From Paracoccus sp. (in: a-proteobacteria) (GTDB lineage Bacteria; Pseudomonadota; Alphaproteobacteria; Rhodobacterales; Rhodobacteraceae): DNA of 35,982 nucleotides. The stretch covers positions 1-35,982 of the forward strand of contig NZ_JAUNTN010000031.1 in assembly GCF_030538695.1 (NCBI RefSeq). The letters are read 5' to 3'. A program made the position numbers and the translations under genes. Under the pieces are notes generated by a model, which made no database searches, was not told the DNA's origin, and saw only the letters and a program-made list of their open reading frames with translations. This document shows positions 1 through 8,831 of the stretch, in pieces; positions within the stretch are counted from its first letter, which is position 1; each line of letters starts with the position of its first letter.

Positions 1-90
1 AAAATGCATATAATAATTGATTAATTTTATCCCGTAAGCCGGTTGGTCGCAATGGGAATATTTCCTTTTGATTTCAGCTTATTGGTGTGG

Positions 91-363
91 TCAGCGCGGG
101 TTTTTATGCCTCATTGGCGCTGGGTGTGGCGCGCTAAGCCCCGTTGAGATTCCTCGCGCGTTGATGAGTGCTGCCGAAGCATAGATCATTGTTTTGAACG
201 AACTGTCCGGCTTTTGGGTGAGCAGGATGATGCGCTTGAAATCTTTGAGCTTGCAGGAGCAGTTTTCAATCAAGTGGCGCTTCTTGCAGAGATACTGATC
301 GTCCAGCCGGCCTTCGACTTGCCGATGGCCTAACTTCGAGTCGCCCTTTGGGAACCTGCTCAT
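91..363 (-). pseudogene. IS5-family transposase remnant (C-terminal fragment)
   Basis: The 90-residue reading frame contains a stretch starting RHLIENCSCKLKDFKRI and continuing to a Met-Ile-Tyr-Ala-Ser-Ala-Ala motif. This resembles the C-terminal end of the DDE domain of IS5/IS427-type transposases, where a conserved RHxIEN-F-xxLK(x)F(K/R)RI segment carries the last catalytic Glu. The N-terminal two thirds of a transposase, with the first two catalytic Asp residues, is missing. The sequence further upstream on this strand (to about 448) is open in another frame but I do not recognise it, so the element is truncated and perhaps frameshifted. I see no inverted repeats. It marks the left edge of the T6SS locus as a site of past insertion. 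The family call rests on a short motif. Confidence 0.6.
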
Positions 364-523
364 GGCGCTGGGCCTTACAACCGCTGGAAGTGGTGGAGCC
401 GAATGGGCGTGTTTCCTTCGTGTCCTTTGCCCTCGGAGGCTGGTTCACAATAAACTGACATCGTTGTATCTGTCGCCGTGCTGTGGCTAAGTTCAGCGGC
501 AGAAACAGGGGTGCAGCGCAGTC

Positions 524-1099
524 ATGGACGATAGTGAAAAGACCCGTCCGCCAAAGCGGATGCTTGTAACGGACAGCCCGGCAGAGCTTTTGGGTCAGGC
601 CCCGCGCTTGGCTGACTTGGTCAAGCTGAGACCGCTTGAAGGTGAAGCCGGGTTGCGGTTTCTGAATCGCTTGCGGGCCTCGACGACACCAGAGGAGGCC
701 GTCACCTATGCTGCTTTTGCCGCGCTGCCGAATGTGGCGGTGGGGTGGGGGTATGAGTGCCTGCGGTCAATGGCTGACCATCTGTCGCCGCTGGAACGGC
801 CGATGATGCAAGAGGTTGCCACATGGCTGTCCAGCCCGTCGATGTCGCTGCGCCACAAGATTATGCGGGATGCGCTATATGCACCCTCGCGCACGCCTTC
901 TGTGTTGTTGGGGCTGGCGGTCGGGTGGTCAACGGGCGGGCCTGCGCCGAATGATCCAGAGCCCGCTCCGGCCCATAAGGCGCCGGTGGCGCTGAATGCG
1001 GCGGTGCTGTCTTGTTTGGCGCGTGTGCCGCTTGCACGGCGTCCGGTTCATCTGGCGCGGGTGCTGGATATGGCGGAAACGCTTTTCAGGGTCTATTGA
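524..1099 (+). CDS. Hypothetical T6SS-associated protein, first gene of the locus
   Basis: This is a 191-residue soluble protein with no signal peptide or membrane segment. It is mostly helical in appearance, with Ala/Leu/Pro-rich segments such as AAFAALPNVAVGWGYECLR near residues 65-85. Its stop lies 7 bases before the start of the FHA gene tagH, so the two are probably co-transcribed and co-translated. I do not recognise catalytic motifs. Small proteins of unknown function next to tagH occur in T6SS loci, so an accessory or regulatory role is a guess from position only. The ATG at 524 gives the longest frame. No strong ribosome-binding site is visible: a GGGG tract lies about 15 bases upstream, farther than usual. 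Confidence 0.72.
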   Translation: MDDSEKTRPPKRMLVTDSPAELLGQAPRLADLVKLRPLEGEAGLRFLNRLRASTTPEEAVTYAAFAALPNVAVGWGYECLRSMADHLSPLERPMMQEVATWLSSPSMSLRHKIMRDALYAPSRTPSVLLGLAVGWSTGGPAPNDPEPAPAHKAPVALNAAVLSCLARVPLARRPVHLARVLDMAETLFRVY

Positions 1100-1106
1100 C
1101 CGGACC

Positions 1107-2261
1107 ATGACGTTGATTCTTCAGATTGAGAACTTTCAGGTTCTGGATGATGGCGGGCCGGCGACCGTCACCGTTCCGCTGTCGGGATTGCAAGCGGGCC
1201 GGTCGGTCGGGATGGGCTGGGTTCTGCCGGACGCCAGCCGTCATATCTCAGGGCATCATTTCGATGTATACCATGATGGGCGCGACTGGTGGCTTGGTGA
1301 TTGCTCGACGAACGGGACATTCCTTCAGGGCCAGCGGCACCGGCTGGATGGGGCGCATCGCTTGCAGGATGGAGACCGCTTTCAGGTCGGTCAATATATC
1401 ATCATTGCATTGATAAATCATGCCGTGCTGAAAGAAATGAGCGTCAGCTCATTGCCGGAATATGATCTGGGGCAGCCGGCAATCGAGACGTCTCCGGTCG
1501 CTGCCGATGATCCTTGGGCAATTGGGGGGAGTGGTGGGGCGCCGATCACACCAGTTGATCCGATGCCGCCTGTCCCGTCTGCGGATCGCCAGGCGGATTT
1601 CGCCAGTGATTTTTTGCCTTTGTCCGCGACTGTTCCGGTGGTGCTGTCTGATGCGCAGGAACAAGCCGCGCCACAATCGGCTGATCCTGCCGCTTTTCTG
1701 GCGGCTTTCGCCAGAGGGGCAGGGGTTGCCCCGGAATTGATGGCTGGTGTCGATGCCGAAGAATTGGGTCATGCTCTTGGCGAGACGCTTCGCATAGTGT
1801 CTGAACAGCTTGCCGCCGCGCTTCAGGATCGTGCCAATGCCCGCCATTTCACCCGTGCGGCAGAGCGCACCATGCGGGGGGCAAGCGATAACAATCCATT
1901 AAAGTTCCTGCCGGACCCGGAGCAGGCGATAGAGGCGCTGTTTCTGCGCCCTCGTGCGGGGTTTCTGGTCGGGGCTGCGGGCTATTACGAGGCGATCAGC
2001 GATTTGCGCCGCCATCAGGCTGCGGTTTTTGCGGCGCTGCAACCGGCATTGCTGCGGCTTGTGGACGATCTGGAGCCAACCCGGATTGAGGCCGAGGTCA
2101 AGGGCGGCGCGCTGACCGGCAGTCGTAAGGCGCGGGCATGGGATATTTTCATTGCGCGTTGGCATGAAAAAGCCGCCCATGATAATGGGATACTGGATGA
2201 GTTCATCCGCCTGTTCGCGGAAGCCTATCGCAAGGCGGATGGCGGTCGGATCGGTGAATAG
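1107..2261 (+). CDS. tagH: T6SS-associated FHA-domain protein TagH (Fha)
   Basis: The protein is 384 residues long. The first ~95 residues form a forkhead-associated domain, with SRHISGHHF, a Trp-rich strand and the STNGTFLQG loop; FHA domains bind phosphothreonine. A Pro-rich linker follows (about residues 130-210). The C-terminal ~180 residues match the TagH family C-terminal region, with NPLKFLPDPEQAIEALF and a final segment ending IRLFAEAYRKADGG. The frame is open further upstream from 996, but that part would overlap the preceding gene and lacks FHA features, so the ATG at 1107 is preferred. In the Pseudomonas model, Fha is phosphorylated by PpkA and dephosphorylated by PppA to promote T6SS assembly. 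Both enzymes are encoded at the far end of this locus, which supports the same role here. Confidence 0.9.
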   Translation: MTLILQIENFQVLDDGGPATVTVPLSGLQAGRSVGMGWVLPDASRHISGHHFDVYHDGRDWWLGDCSTNGTFLQGQRHRLDGAHRLQDGDRFQVGQYIIIALINHAVLKEMSVSSLPEYDLGQPAIETSPVAADDPWAIGGSGGAPITPVDPMPPVPSADRQADFASDFLPLSATVPVVLSDAQEQAAPQSADPAAFLAAFARGAGVAPELMAGVDAEELGHALGETLRIVSEQLAAALQDRANARHFTRAAERTMRGASDNNPLKFLPDPEQAIEALFLRPRAGFLVGAAGYYEAISDLRRHQAAVFAALQPALLRLVDDLEPTRIEAEVKGGALTGSRKARAWDIFIARWHEKAAHDNGILDEFIRLFAEAYRKADGGRIGE

Positions 2262-2275
2262 CAAAGGGAAGCGGC

Positions 2276-3586
2276 ATGTCACTTGATTGGTTGCTGGTGC
2301 CGGTTGAAGACGCGTTGCCTTGTGGTTCCGATCTGGCTGCCATCGGGGATGAGGCATTCGACGCATACTACTATGAGGCGGAATCCCGGCTGCCAGAGCG
2401 TTACTTTATCCCCGGCCATGCCGATGCGGGGGGCGCGGACCGGCTTTTTGATCCGCGTTCCGTTGCCCTCGGGGCGGAAAGCGCGGCGATAACGCGGTTG
2501 CTGAAACGTTCGCGCGATTTGCGGCTGCTGGGGCTTTGGGCGCGGTTTCAGATCCTTGCCGGACGCCTGCCGGATTTTACGGACAGCCTGGAAGCAATGG
2601 CCGCTCTGGTCACGAAATGGCCGGCCGAAACCCATCCGGTGCAGGATCGCCGCGCGGCCATCGAGGTGTTGGCTGAACCGGCGACGGTTATCATGCCGCT
2701 GCAATACTTCCCGCTTGTGCCGAATACCAACGCGACATTGCGCCAGCACATGATTGCCGAAGGGCGCATTGTGCCACGCCAGAACGAAGAGGGCCCAGAA
2801 GGGCAGGATATTCTTTCCCCGCTGCGGGCGAATGGGCAAAAGCCCGCTCTGGCGCGGACGCAGGATATGCTGAACCGCGCGCTTTCTGCGGTGGCTGTGT
2901 TGTCTTCGGCCTCTGCGCTGGCCAGTGGGGGGGCGCCGCCCGATCTGAACCCGCTGCGACAGGTTCTGGCTGATATGCAGGCTATGATTGCCGAAGTCGC
3001 GCCCGAGCTGGCGGCGTGGCAGCCTGCGGCAACGTTGCGCACAGATATGTTGCCGCCACAACCGCAAGAAGATACCCCGGCAGCGGCACCAGCTTTGCCC
3101 GAAGCAGTGACTTCAAGGCGCAATGTGCCGGACCGCGCCGCGGCATCTGCCGCATTGCTGGCGGCAGAGCGCTATCTGGCGGAACGCGATCCGTCATCCC
3201 CGGTTTTGCTGCTGGTCGTGCAGGCCCGCCAGCTTGTCGGAATGTCGCTGGTCGGGGCGCTGGAGATGCTGATGCCCGCGCAGGCGGCGCAGGCCACGTT
3301 GGCCGTCGGGCATGGCAGCGGGTTTCATCTGCCAATGGAGCGGCTGAAGGCGCTTGGCCCTCAGGGTCACGAGGTTGCGCGGCCGCATAATTCTGCCGTG
3401 CCGGTGATTGCGGATCGTGCCGAACTTGGGGCCTGGCTGGCAGGGGTTGAGGATTATTACCAGCGGCACGAGCCAGCCAGTCCGATTCCTCTGCTGCTGA
3501 TCCGTGCACGAGAGCTTTCTGGAAAGGGCTTCGGTGCGCTGGTCGCGGAGCTGTTCCCAGGGGTGGCGAAAATATCCGAAGGTTAG
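2276..3586 (+). CDS. tssA: T6SS protein TssA (ImpA N-terminal domain)
   Basis: The protein is 436 residues. The N-terminal ImpA_N domain is recognisable from the opening WLLVPVEDALPCGSDL, the DAYYYEAESR helix and the conserved segment around WPAETHPVQDRRAAIEVLAE. TssA proteins prime the baseplate and cap or coordinate tail-tube and sheath polymerisation. The C-terminal half holds two related copies of a helical motif: residues ~297-334 (AERYLAERDPSSPVLLLVVQ) and ~391-430 (VEDYYQRHEPASPIPLLLIR). The second copy is the usual C-terminal motif of this class. The ATG at 2276 has a good ribosome-binding site (AAAGGGAA at 2263-2270). The gene sits 14 bases after tagH and is followed by a 92-base gap before tssB. 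Confidence 0.93.
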   Translation: MSLDWLLVPVEDALPCGSDLAAIGDEAFDAYYYEAESRLPERYFIPGHADAGGADRLFDPRSVALGAESAAITRLLKRSRDLRLLGLWARFQILAGRLPDFTDSLEAMAALVTKWPAETHPVQDRRAAIEVLAEPATVIMPLQYFPLVPNTNATLRQHMIAEGRIVPRQNEEGPEGQDILSPLRANGQKPALARTQDMLNRALSAVAVLSSASALASGGAPPDLNPLRQVLADMQAMIAEVAPELAAWQPAATLRTDMLPPQPQEDTPAAAPALPEAVTSRRNVPDRAAASAALLAAERYLAERDPSSPVLLLVVQARQLVGMSLVGALEMLMPAQAAQATLAVGHGSGFHLPMERLKALGPQGHEVARPHNSAVPVIADRAELGAWLAGVEDYYQRHEPASPIPLLLIRARELSGKGFGALVAELFPGVAKISEG

Positions 3587-3627
3587 GCAATCCCTTGCCT
3601 TTTCCTCTGGAAACATGCGTTCTGAGG

Positions 3628-3658
3628 TTGACTCTGGGGCAAATTAACGTTTCGTTAA
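3628..3658 (+). promoter_or_regulatory. Candidate promoter/operator upstream of tssB
   Basis: The only sizeable gap in the first gene block lies between tssA and tssB. It holds a -35-like TTGACT at 3628-3633 and, just downstream, a perfect dyad TTAACG-TTT-CGTTAA at 3644-3658, ending 20 bases before the tssB ATG. No good -10 hexamer sits at 17 bases from the TTGACT. The dyad could be an operator, or part of a promoter read by an alternative factor. It would give the abundant sheath and tube genes (tssB, tssC, hcp) their own transcription start. Confidence 0.35.
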
Positions 3659-3678
3659 GGCAAGCATAGGATTTTGTC

Positions 3679-4197
3679 ATGGCATCTGATAAATCGACCA
3701 ATTTCATCAAGCGCAACCGGCCGCCTCGGGTTAGTATTTCGTATGAAGACCCGTATGATTCCGAAAAGATGGTCGAGCTGCCTTTCGTCATGGGGGTGAT
3801 GGCCGATCTGTCTGGCAACGCGTCCGAGGTCGAAAAGCCCGCGATGGAAGATCGCGACTTTGCGGATGTGACCTCGGCATCGCTGGATGACTATATGAAA
3901 AGCGTGGCCCCCGGCCTTAGCTTCAATGTCGAAAACAAGATGGGCGGGGAAGATCGTCTGGGTATCTCGCTTCAGTTCGAGAAGATGGCCGACCTGAGCC
4001 CGGCTGAAATCGCCCGGCAGATCCCTGCGCTGAAAAAGCTGCTGGAGGCGCGGCAGCATCTGGCCAATCTTCAGCGTTACATGAACTCTAAGCCCAAGGC
4101 GCAGGATCAGATCCGCAAGCTGTTGAACGATCCTGAGCTGCTGGCCGCTTTGCTGGAACGTGAGGATCAGGGCGTGGTGCAAGAGGAAGGGGAATAA
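3679..4197 (+). CDS. tssB: T6SS contractile sheath small subunit TssB (VipA)
   Basis: At 172 residues this is the usual size for TssB. Family hallmarks are KRNRPPRVSISYEDPYD near the N terminus, the segment ELPFVMGVMADLSGN (about residues 35-49), and a C-terminal RKLLNDPELLAALL helix. TssB and TssC intertwine to form the helical sheath that contracts to fire the Hcp tube, and ClpV later disassembles it. The stop codon directly abuts the ATG of tssC (TAAATG), as expected for a pair made in equal amounts. Confidence 0.96.
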   Translation: MASDKSTNFIKRNRPPRVSISYEDPYDSEKMVELPFVMGVMADLSGNASEVEKPAMEDRDFADVTSASLDDYMKSVAPGLSFNVENKMGGEDRLGISLQFEKMADLSPAEIARQIPALKKLLEARQHLANLQRYMNSKPKAQDQIRKLLNDPELLAALLEREDQGVVQEEGE

Positions 4198-5688
4198 ATG
4201 TCGCAGGATACCCAGTCACAGGTTGGCCGCTCTGAAGCTCTTGCCGAGCTGGATGAGTTTTCGGACATCCTGCGCCAGACCATCAAGCCACGCACCGAAA
4301 TTGCCGCAAAAGAGGTGGATAACGCTGTTGTCGCCTTGGCCCGCGAGGCGCTGGGCGATCAGACGCTGATCGCGGAAGACGTTATTGATACGATTGATGC
4401 AATGTTGGCCAAGCTGGACCAGAAGCTGACCGAGCAGTTGAACGAGGTTATCCATCACGAAGAGTTCCAGAAACTGGAATCTGCGTGGCGGGGTCTGGCA
4501 TATACGATCAATAATTCCGAAACGGATGCATCCCTGCGTGTCAAGGTGATGAACGTTTCAAAGAAAGAGCTTCAGCAGATGATGCGCCGCTATCCGGGCG
4601 CAAAGTGGGATAAATCTCCGCTGAATCAGCGCGTTTACGAGGCTGAGTTTGGCACACTAGGCGGCAAGCCGTTTGGGGTGCTGATCGGGGATTATTATTT
4701 CGATCATTCAACTGCCGATGTATCGCTGTTACGCGACATCAGCAAGATTGCGGCAGCCGCACATGCGCCGTTCATTTCCGCTGCCGCGCCGCAGTTGCTG
4801 GGAATGGATAGCTGGAACGAAATAGCGACGCCGCCTGATGTTTCCGAAATCTTTGCCACGCCGGATTACGCTGCCTGGAACGGGCTGCGCGATTCGGAAA
4901 ACTCGCGCTATATTGCGTTGACTTTGCCACGGGTTCTGGCGCGCGAGCCTTATGGTCAGAATTCAAACTCGGTGGTTGAGGAGTTCAACTTCGAGGAAGA
5001 TACTGACGGCCACGAAGGCAAGAAATATGGCTGGATGAATGCCGCACATGCCATGGCTGTGAATATCAACCGCGCCCATAAGGAGCACGGCTGGACTGTG
5101 CGCATCCGTGGCGTGCAGGCCGGTGGCGAGGTGCTGAACCTGCCGACTCATAACTTCGATACTGGCGATGGGTCCAAGGATCTGAAATGCCCGACCGAAG
5201 TTTCGATTACGGACCGGCGCGAGGCTGAATTGTCCAAGGTTGGCTTAATCGGGTTGATTCACCGCAAGCATACTGACAAGGCTGCTTTTATCGGTGCGCA
5301 AAGCCTGTATCGACCCAAGAAATATGTTGATGATCTGGCTACGGCCTCGGACAATATGTCTTCGCGGCTGCCATATATCTTCGCAGTGTCACGCTTTAGT
5401 CACTATTTGAAGTGTATGGTGCGCGACAAGATCGGTCAAAGCCCTGACCGGCTTCAGCTTCAGACCCAGTTGCAAACCTGGGTGAATAAATATGTTTCAG
5501 GTAATCCTGAAAGTGCCAGCGAACGTGAGAAGGCCAAGAAACCCTTGGCTGCCGCGCAAGTGGAGGTGCTGGAGGATGAAGAAAACCCCGGCTACTATAT
5601 GGGGAAATTTTACCTGAAACCGCATTTCCAACTTGAGGGGATGGATATTGGGATGTCCCTTGTATCCAAACTTCCCAAGGGCGAATAA
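4198..5688 (+). CDS. tssC: T6SS contractile sheath large subunit TssC (VipB)
   Basis: The protein is 496 residues, normal for TssC. Recognisable family segments include the HHEEFQKLESAWRGLAY motif near residues 82-98, the FGVLIGDYYFDH strand, PFISAAAPQLLGMDSW, the LALREPYG-like segment (VLAREPYGQNSN) and the C-terminal FYLKPHFQLEGMDIGMSLVS stretch, which is conserved across TssC proteins. It forms the bulk of the contractile sheath with TssB. It starts immediately at the tssB stop codon and is followed 38 bases later by hcp. Confidence 0.97.
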   Translation: MSQDTQSQVGRSEALAELDEFSDILRQTIKPRTEIAAKEVDNAVVALAREALGDQTLIAEDVIDTIDAMLAKLDQKLTEQLNEVIHHEEFQKLESAWRGLAYTINNSETDASLRVKVMNVSKKELQQMMRRYPGAKWDKSPLNQRVYEAEFGTLGGKPFGVLIGDYYFDHSTADVSLLRDISKIAAAAHAPFISAAAPQLLGMDSWNEIATPPDVSEIFATPDYAAWNGLRDSENSRYIALTLPRVLAREPYGQNSNSVVEEFNFEEDTDGHEGKKYGWMNAAHAMAVNINRAHKEHGWTVRIRGVQAGGEVLNLPTHNFDTGDGSKDLKCPTEVSITDRREAELSKVGLIGLIHRKHTDKAAFIGAQSLYRPKKYVDDLATASDNMSSRLPYIFAVSRFSHYLKCMVRDKIGQSPDRLQLQTQLQTWVNKYVSGNPESASEREKAKKPLAAAQVEVLEDEENPGYYMGKFYLKPHFQLEGMDIGMSLVSKLPKGE

Positions 5689-5726
5689 AAACTGTTCCGG
5701 CTTTACTCAACAGAAGGAATACCTGA

Positions 5727-6224
5727 ATGGCCGTTGATATTTTCCTGAAACTGTCAAACAACATCAAGGGTGAGTCGCAGGATGCGACCTATCGCAATAA
5801 TATTGATGTTTTGGCTTGGACTTGGGGTCTGACCCAGTCAGGCACGACCCACATTGGTGCCGGTGGCGGTGGTGGCAAGGTGAATGTTCAAGACATCACC
5901 CTGACCAAATACGTTGATTTGGCCTCGAATGACCTGATCAAGCGTTGCACCTCGGGCGAGCATATCGAGAACGGTGAGCTGATCGTGCGCAAATCGGGTG
6001 GTAATAACCCGGTCGAATATTTCCGCATCAAAATGGAAAATATCATGATTACCAGCTATAATACTGGTGGTCAGAAAGATGGTCTAGACCGTATTCAGGA
6101 AACCCTGACCCTGAACTTCCGTAAGTTCGAAGTGCTTTATACCCTTCAGGAAGATTCTGGCGCGGCTGGTGCCGAAACCTTGGCCGGCTGGGATATTGCT
6201 GAAAACAAGGAGTGGAACTCGTAA
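5727..6224 (+). CDS. hcp: T6SS inner tube protein Hcp (TssD)
   Basis: The protein is 165 residues. It starts MAVDIFLKLSNNIKGESQD and contains the Hcp hallmark segments IDVLAWTWGLTQSGT and VQDITLTKYVDLASNDLIK, then the C-terminal ETLTLNFRKFEVLYTLQ strand. Hcp hexamers stack to form the tube expelled by sheath contraction and can carry effectors in the lumen. Nothing suggests a C-terminal effector fusion. The ATG at 5727 is preceded by a strong ribosome-binding site (AGAAGGA, 5712-5718). A strong intrinsic terminator follows, so this is the last gene of its transcript, which fits high Hcp expression. Confidence 0.97.
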   Translation: MAVDIFLKLSNNIKGESQDATYRNNIDVLAWTWGLTQSGTTHIGAGGGGGKVNVQDITLTKYVDLASNDLIKRCTSGEHIENGELIVRKSGGNNPVEYFRIKMENIMITSYNTGGQKDGLDRIQETLTLNFRKFEVLYTLQEDSGAAGAETLAGWDIAENKEWNS

Positions 6225-6247
6225 GAGTCCGCACCGCGTAAATATCA

Positions 6248-6283
6248 GGGGTCGGCGCGCAAGCGGCGGCCCCGCTTTTTTTT
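6248..6283 (+). terminator. Intrinsic terminator after hcp
   Basis: A G+C-rich hairpin lies 24 bases after the hcp stop and ends in eight consecutive T residues (6276-6283). A 5-bp stem AGCGG/CCGCT (6262-6266 with 6272-6276) abuts the T run. An alternative longer stem pairs GGGGTCG with CGGCCCC, with one G-T pair. This is a textbook rho-independent terminator and splits the locus into an upstream tagH-hcp block and a downstream tssE-clpV block. Confidence 0.85.
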
Positions 6284-6292
6284 CGACGCAGT

Positions 6293-6307
6293 GGCTTTAA
6301 TAAAGCC
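6293..6307. repeat. Perfect inverted repeat upstream of tssE
   Basis: GGCTTTA and TAAAGCC flank a single A, giving a 15-base near-perfect palindrome just after the hcp terminator and 29 bases before the tssE ATG. A short TTT follows it. It could be an operator for the tssE transcript or a second weak terminator; the sequence alone does not decide. Confidence 0.5.
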
Positions 6308-6336
6308 TTTGTGTCAGAGGATTACCGTCGATCACT

Positions 6337-6927
6337 ATGCCAGAGCATTCTCAGAACGGTTTCGATAATTCCGGCCACGTTGATTATAGTGGCCTGCGGC
6401 AGATGTCGCTGATGCATGTGTTTCGTGATTCCGCTGCTCGTCGCGATTCGCGGGAGGTGGCAAGTCAGTTGACCGATGGTGAACGTGATCTGACCATGCG
6501 TAGCCAAAAGCGGCGCGAGGGTGTTAGCGAGGCCGCATTGCGGCATGATCTTGCGGTCGATATTGCCAGTCTGATGAATACCATCCGGCTAGATGTGGTA
6601 ATAAATTTGCATGATACGCCTTATGTGCAGAAATCGGTCGTGAATTTCGGGTTTCAGGATATGGATGGGTTGTGGCACTCCAGCCGGACGCCGGGGGATA
6701 TGGCGCAAGCCATTCGCAGCGCGCTTATTCGGAATGAACCTCGCCTGAGATCCGAAACGGTCGAGGTGCATGTGACAAGCTCCGGTCCAGGCGTGGATCA
6801 GCGCCTGACCTTTGAGATACTGGCCGAAATGATCGCCAATCCAACGGATATTCCCTTGCAATTTTTGGCTGAAGTGGACCCAGCCGCAGGCAAGATTGCC
6901 ATGACCCGGATGAAGGGTGAGCCATGA
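6337..6927 (+). CDS. tssE: T6SS baseplate protein TssE (gp25-like)
   Basis: The protein is 196 residues, slightly longer than typical (about 150-180) because of an N-terminal extension. The gp25-like core is visible: SLMNTIRLDVVINLHDTPYV, then SVVNFGFQDMDGL, the conserved EPRL motif (ALIRNEPRLRSETVEV) and a final FEILAEM segment. TssE is the T4 gp25 homologue that joins baseplate wedges to the first sheath ring. The stop overlaps the tssF start by four bases (ATGA), implying translational coupling. It is the first gene after the hcp terminator, so a promoter is expected in the 112-base gap upstream. Confidence 0.92.
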   Translation: MPEHSQNGFDNSGHVDYSGLRQMSLMHVFRDSAARRDSREVASQLTDGERDLTMRSQKRREGVSEAALRHDLAVDIASLMNTIRLDVVINLHDTPYVQKSVVNFGFQDMDGLWHSSRTPGDMAQAIRSALIRNEPRLRSETVEVHVTSSGPGVDQRLTFEILAEMIANPTDIPLQFLAEVDPAAGKIAMTRMKGEP

Positions 6928-8831
6928 AAAAATCCTTTCGCGATGCTTATGAGCGCGAGCTGGCCATTCTTTATGAGCATTCGGCAGAGTTCGCGCGTGA
7001 ATTTCCTGGTCTCGCGGACCGTTTGGGCGGGTTGCTGCGTGAAAATATTGACCCGGCGGTGGCAGGGCTGCTGGAAGGCACGGCGTTTCTGGCTGCGCGG
7101 GTTCAGCTTAAACTGGACGAAGAGTTCCGCGGCTTTACCATGGAGCTTTTGGAGCAGATTTTTCCAGATGCGCTGGCCCCGGTACCAAGCTGCCTGTTGG
7201 TCGAGGCCGCGATTCCAGAGGCCAATCAAGAAGGTGGCACCGTTCGCGATCTGCCGCGAGGGGCGTATCTGGACGCACCGTTTCGTGATGCTGGCCGGCG
7301 GGTGCTGTGCCGGTTTCGGTTGGCGGCGCCGCTGGCTGTGGTGCCGTGGCGGATCGGGGCGATAGCCTATCACGACCGGACAGCGGCCATCGGGGCGCTT
7401 GGCCGTGACGTGGCGCAGGGAACACGGGCGGGGCTGGTCGTCGATATGGCCCCGACCTTCAGTTCTGCTGGGATGTCGCCCCCCGATACGCTGACTTTTC
7501 ATATCGCATCCTCCATGGCCGAAGCCACTGCGCTTTATGAGCAGATCCATTGCGATTTGCTGCGGGTTTCATTGCGGGTGCTGGCCCCGAATGGTGATCC
7601 AATTTTTCTTCCTTTGCGACCAGATCAGATTGAGCAGGTCGGATTTGATGGTGATGAAACGCTTTTTGATAATGATACGCGGCTGTTTCAGGGGTTTGCC
7701 CTGCTGCGAGAGCTGTTTATTTTCCCGCGAAAGTTTCTGGGTTTTCGCCTGAGGTCTGTCGCAGATCACCTGCGCCATATTGGTGCGCGTGATTTTCAGA
7801 TCGTGTTTGAGTTTCGTCGCATCAATGACGAGCTGACTCGCCAGACAGGGCCTCGGGATTTGCGACTGAATTGTGCCCCGGCGATTAATTTGTTTGAAGA
7901 GGGCAGCAATTCAATCCGACCGAACGATAAAATGCATGAATATGTTGTCACCCCCGATGCAAGTCCGATGACTCATTATGAGATACAGCGTATTCTTGGC
8001 GTCAGTGCCAGCTATTCATCATCTGCTGATAAGACAGAGGTCTTCCCGCTTTATGCTGTTCCGAACGGTGGTATGGACCCGCGTAAGGCACTGTATTACA
8101 CTTATCGCCGTAAACCCCGCCGCATGACAGAAAGCGAGCAACGCTTGGGTTTCCGGGCTGATTACCGAGGCACCGAAACATTTTTATCGCTTTATGAGCC
8201 GCCAGATGATGAAAATAGGGGCCAGGCCAAGAGATTACATGTTCGGGCATTATGCTCCAATCGGCATATTCCGGCGGCACTGCCTCTGACCGATCATGAT
8301 AATTTTCATATGGTCGAAGAGCGTGATGTTTTCCTGACCGCTGTTACGGCACCAACCCCGCCGCGCGAACCTATGACCGAGGTTGAGAAAAACGGTCCGC
8401 ATCGCGTGGGTCAGGGGGATGTTTATTGGCGGTTGATCTCTTATCTGGCGCTAAATCATTTTGGGCTGGATGATCGTTCTGGCCGTGATGCTGTTGCAAG
8501 TCTGCGCGAAATGCTGAATCTGTTTGCCGATCTTTCAGATAGCGTGACCGAGGCGCAGATCGCTGGTCTGCTGTCAATGAACATTCGGCCTGTTACCCGC
8601 TCGATCCGACGACCGGAAGGGTATTTCCCCGCGCGCGGGCTGGAGATTGCAATTACTTTTGACGAAGCCGCTTTTGAAGGCAGTGGTATTATCCTGATGG
8701 CGGCTATTCTGGATCGTTTTCTGGCTGAATATGCAAGTGTGAACAGCTTTACCCAGATGGTGACGATCAGCCGCCAGCGTGGCGAGATTAAACGCTGGCC
8801 GCCGCGCATGGGTATGGGGGCGCTGTTGTGA
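6924..8831 (+). CDS. tssF: T6SS baseplate protein TssF (VasA/ImpG)
   Basis: The protein is 635 residues, typical of TssF. The N terminus shows the family pattern FRDAYERELAILYEHSAEFA, then FPGLADRLGG and FLAARVQLKLDEEFRGFTMELLEQIFPD. The C-terminal end includes FLAEYASVNSFTQMVTISRQ and GEIKRWPPRMG, both strongly conserved. TssF and TssG form the baseplate wedge, equivalent to T4 gp6/gp7. The start overlaps the tssE stop (ATGA), and the end overlaps the beginning of tssG. Confidence 0.96.
   Translation: MKKSFRDAYERELAILYEHSAEFAREFPGLADRLGGLLRENIDPAVAGLLEGTAFLAARVQLKLDEEFRGFTMELLEQIFPDALAPVPSCLLVEAAIPEANQEGGTVRDLPRGAYLDAPFRDAGRRVLCRFRLAAPLAVVPWRIGAIAYHDRTAAIGALGRDVAQGTRAGLVVDMAPTFSSAGMSPPDTLTFHIASSMAEATALYEQIHCDLLRVSLRVLAPNGDPIFLPLRPDQIEQVGFDGDETLFDNDTRLFQGFALLRELFIFPRKFLGFRLRSVADHLRHIGARDFQIVFEFRRINDELTRQTGPRDLRLNCAPAINLFEEGSNSIRPNDKMHEYVVTPDASPMTHYEIQRILGVSASYSSSADKTEVFPLYAVPNGGMDPRKALYYTYRRKPRRMTESEQRLGFRADYRGTETFLSLYEPPDDENRGQAKRLHVRALCSNRHIPAALPLTDHDNFHMVEERDVFLTAVTAPTPPREPMTEVEKNGPHRVGQGDVYWRLISYLALNHFGLDDRSGRDAVASLREMLNLFADLSDSVTEAQIAGLLSMNIRPVTRSIRRPEGYFPARGLEIAITFDEAAFEGSGIILMAAILDRFLAEYASVNSFTQMVTISRQRGEIKRWPPRMGMGALL

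Noticed and set aside
996..1106. Upstream extension of the tagH frame
   Set aside because: It overlaps the preceding gene in another frame, encodes a Cys/Arg/Trp-rich sequence typical of a shadow, and the FHA domain starts cleanly at the ATG at 1107.
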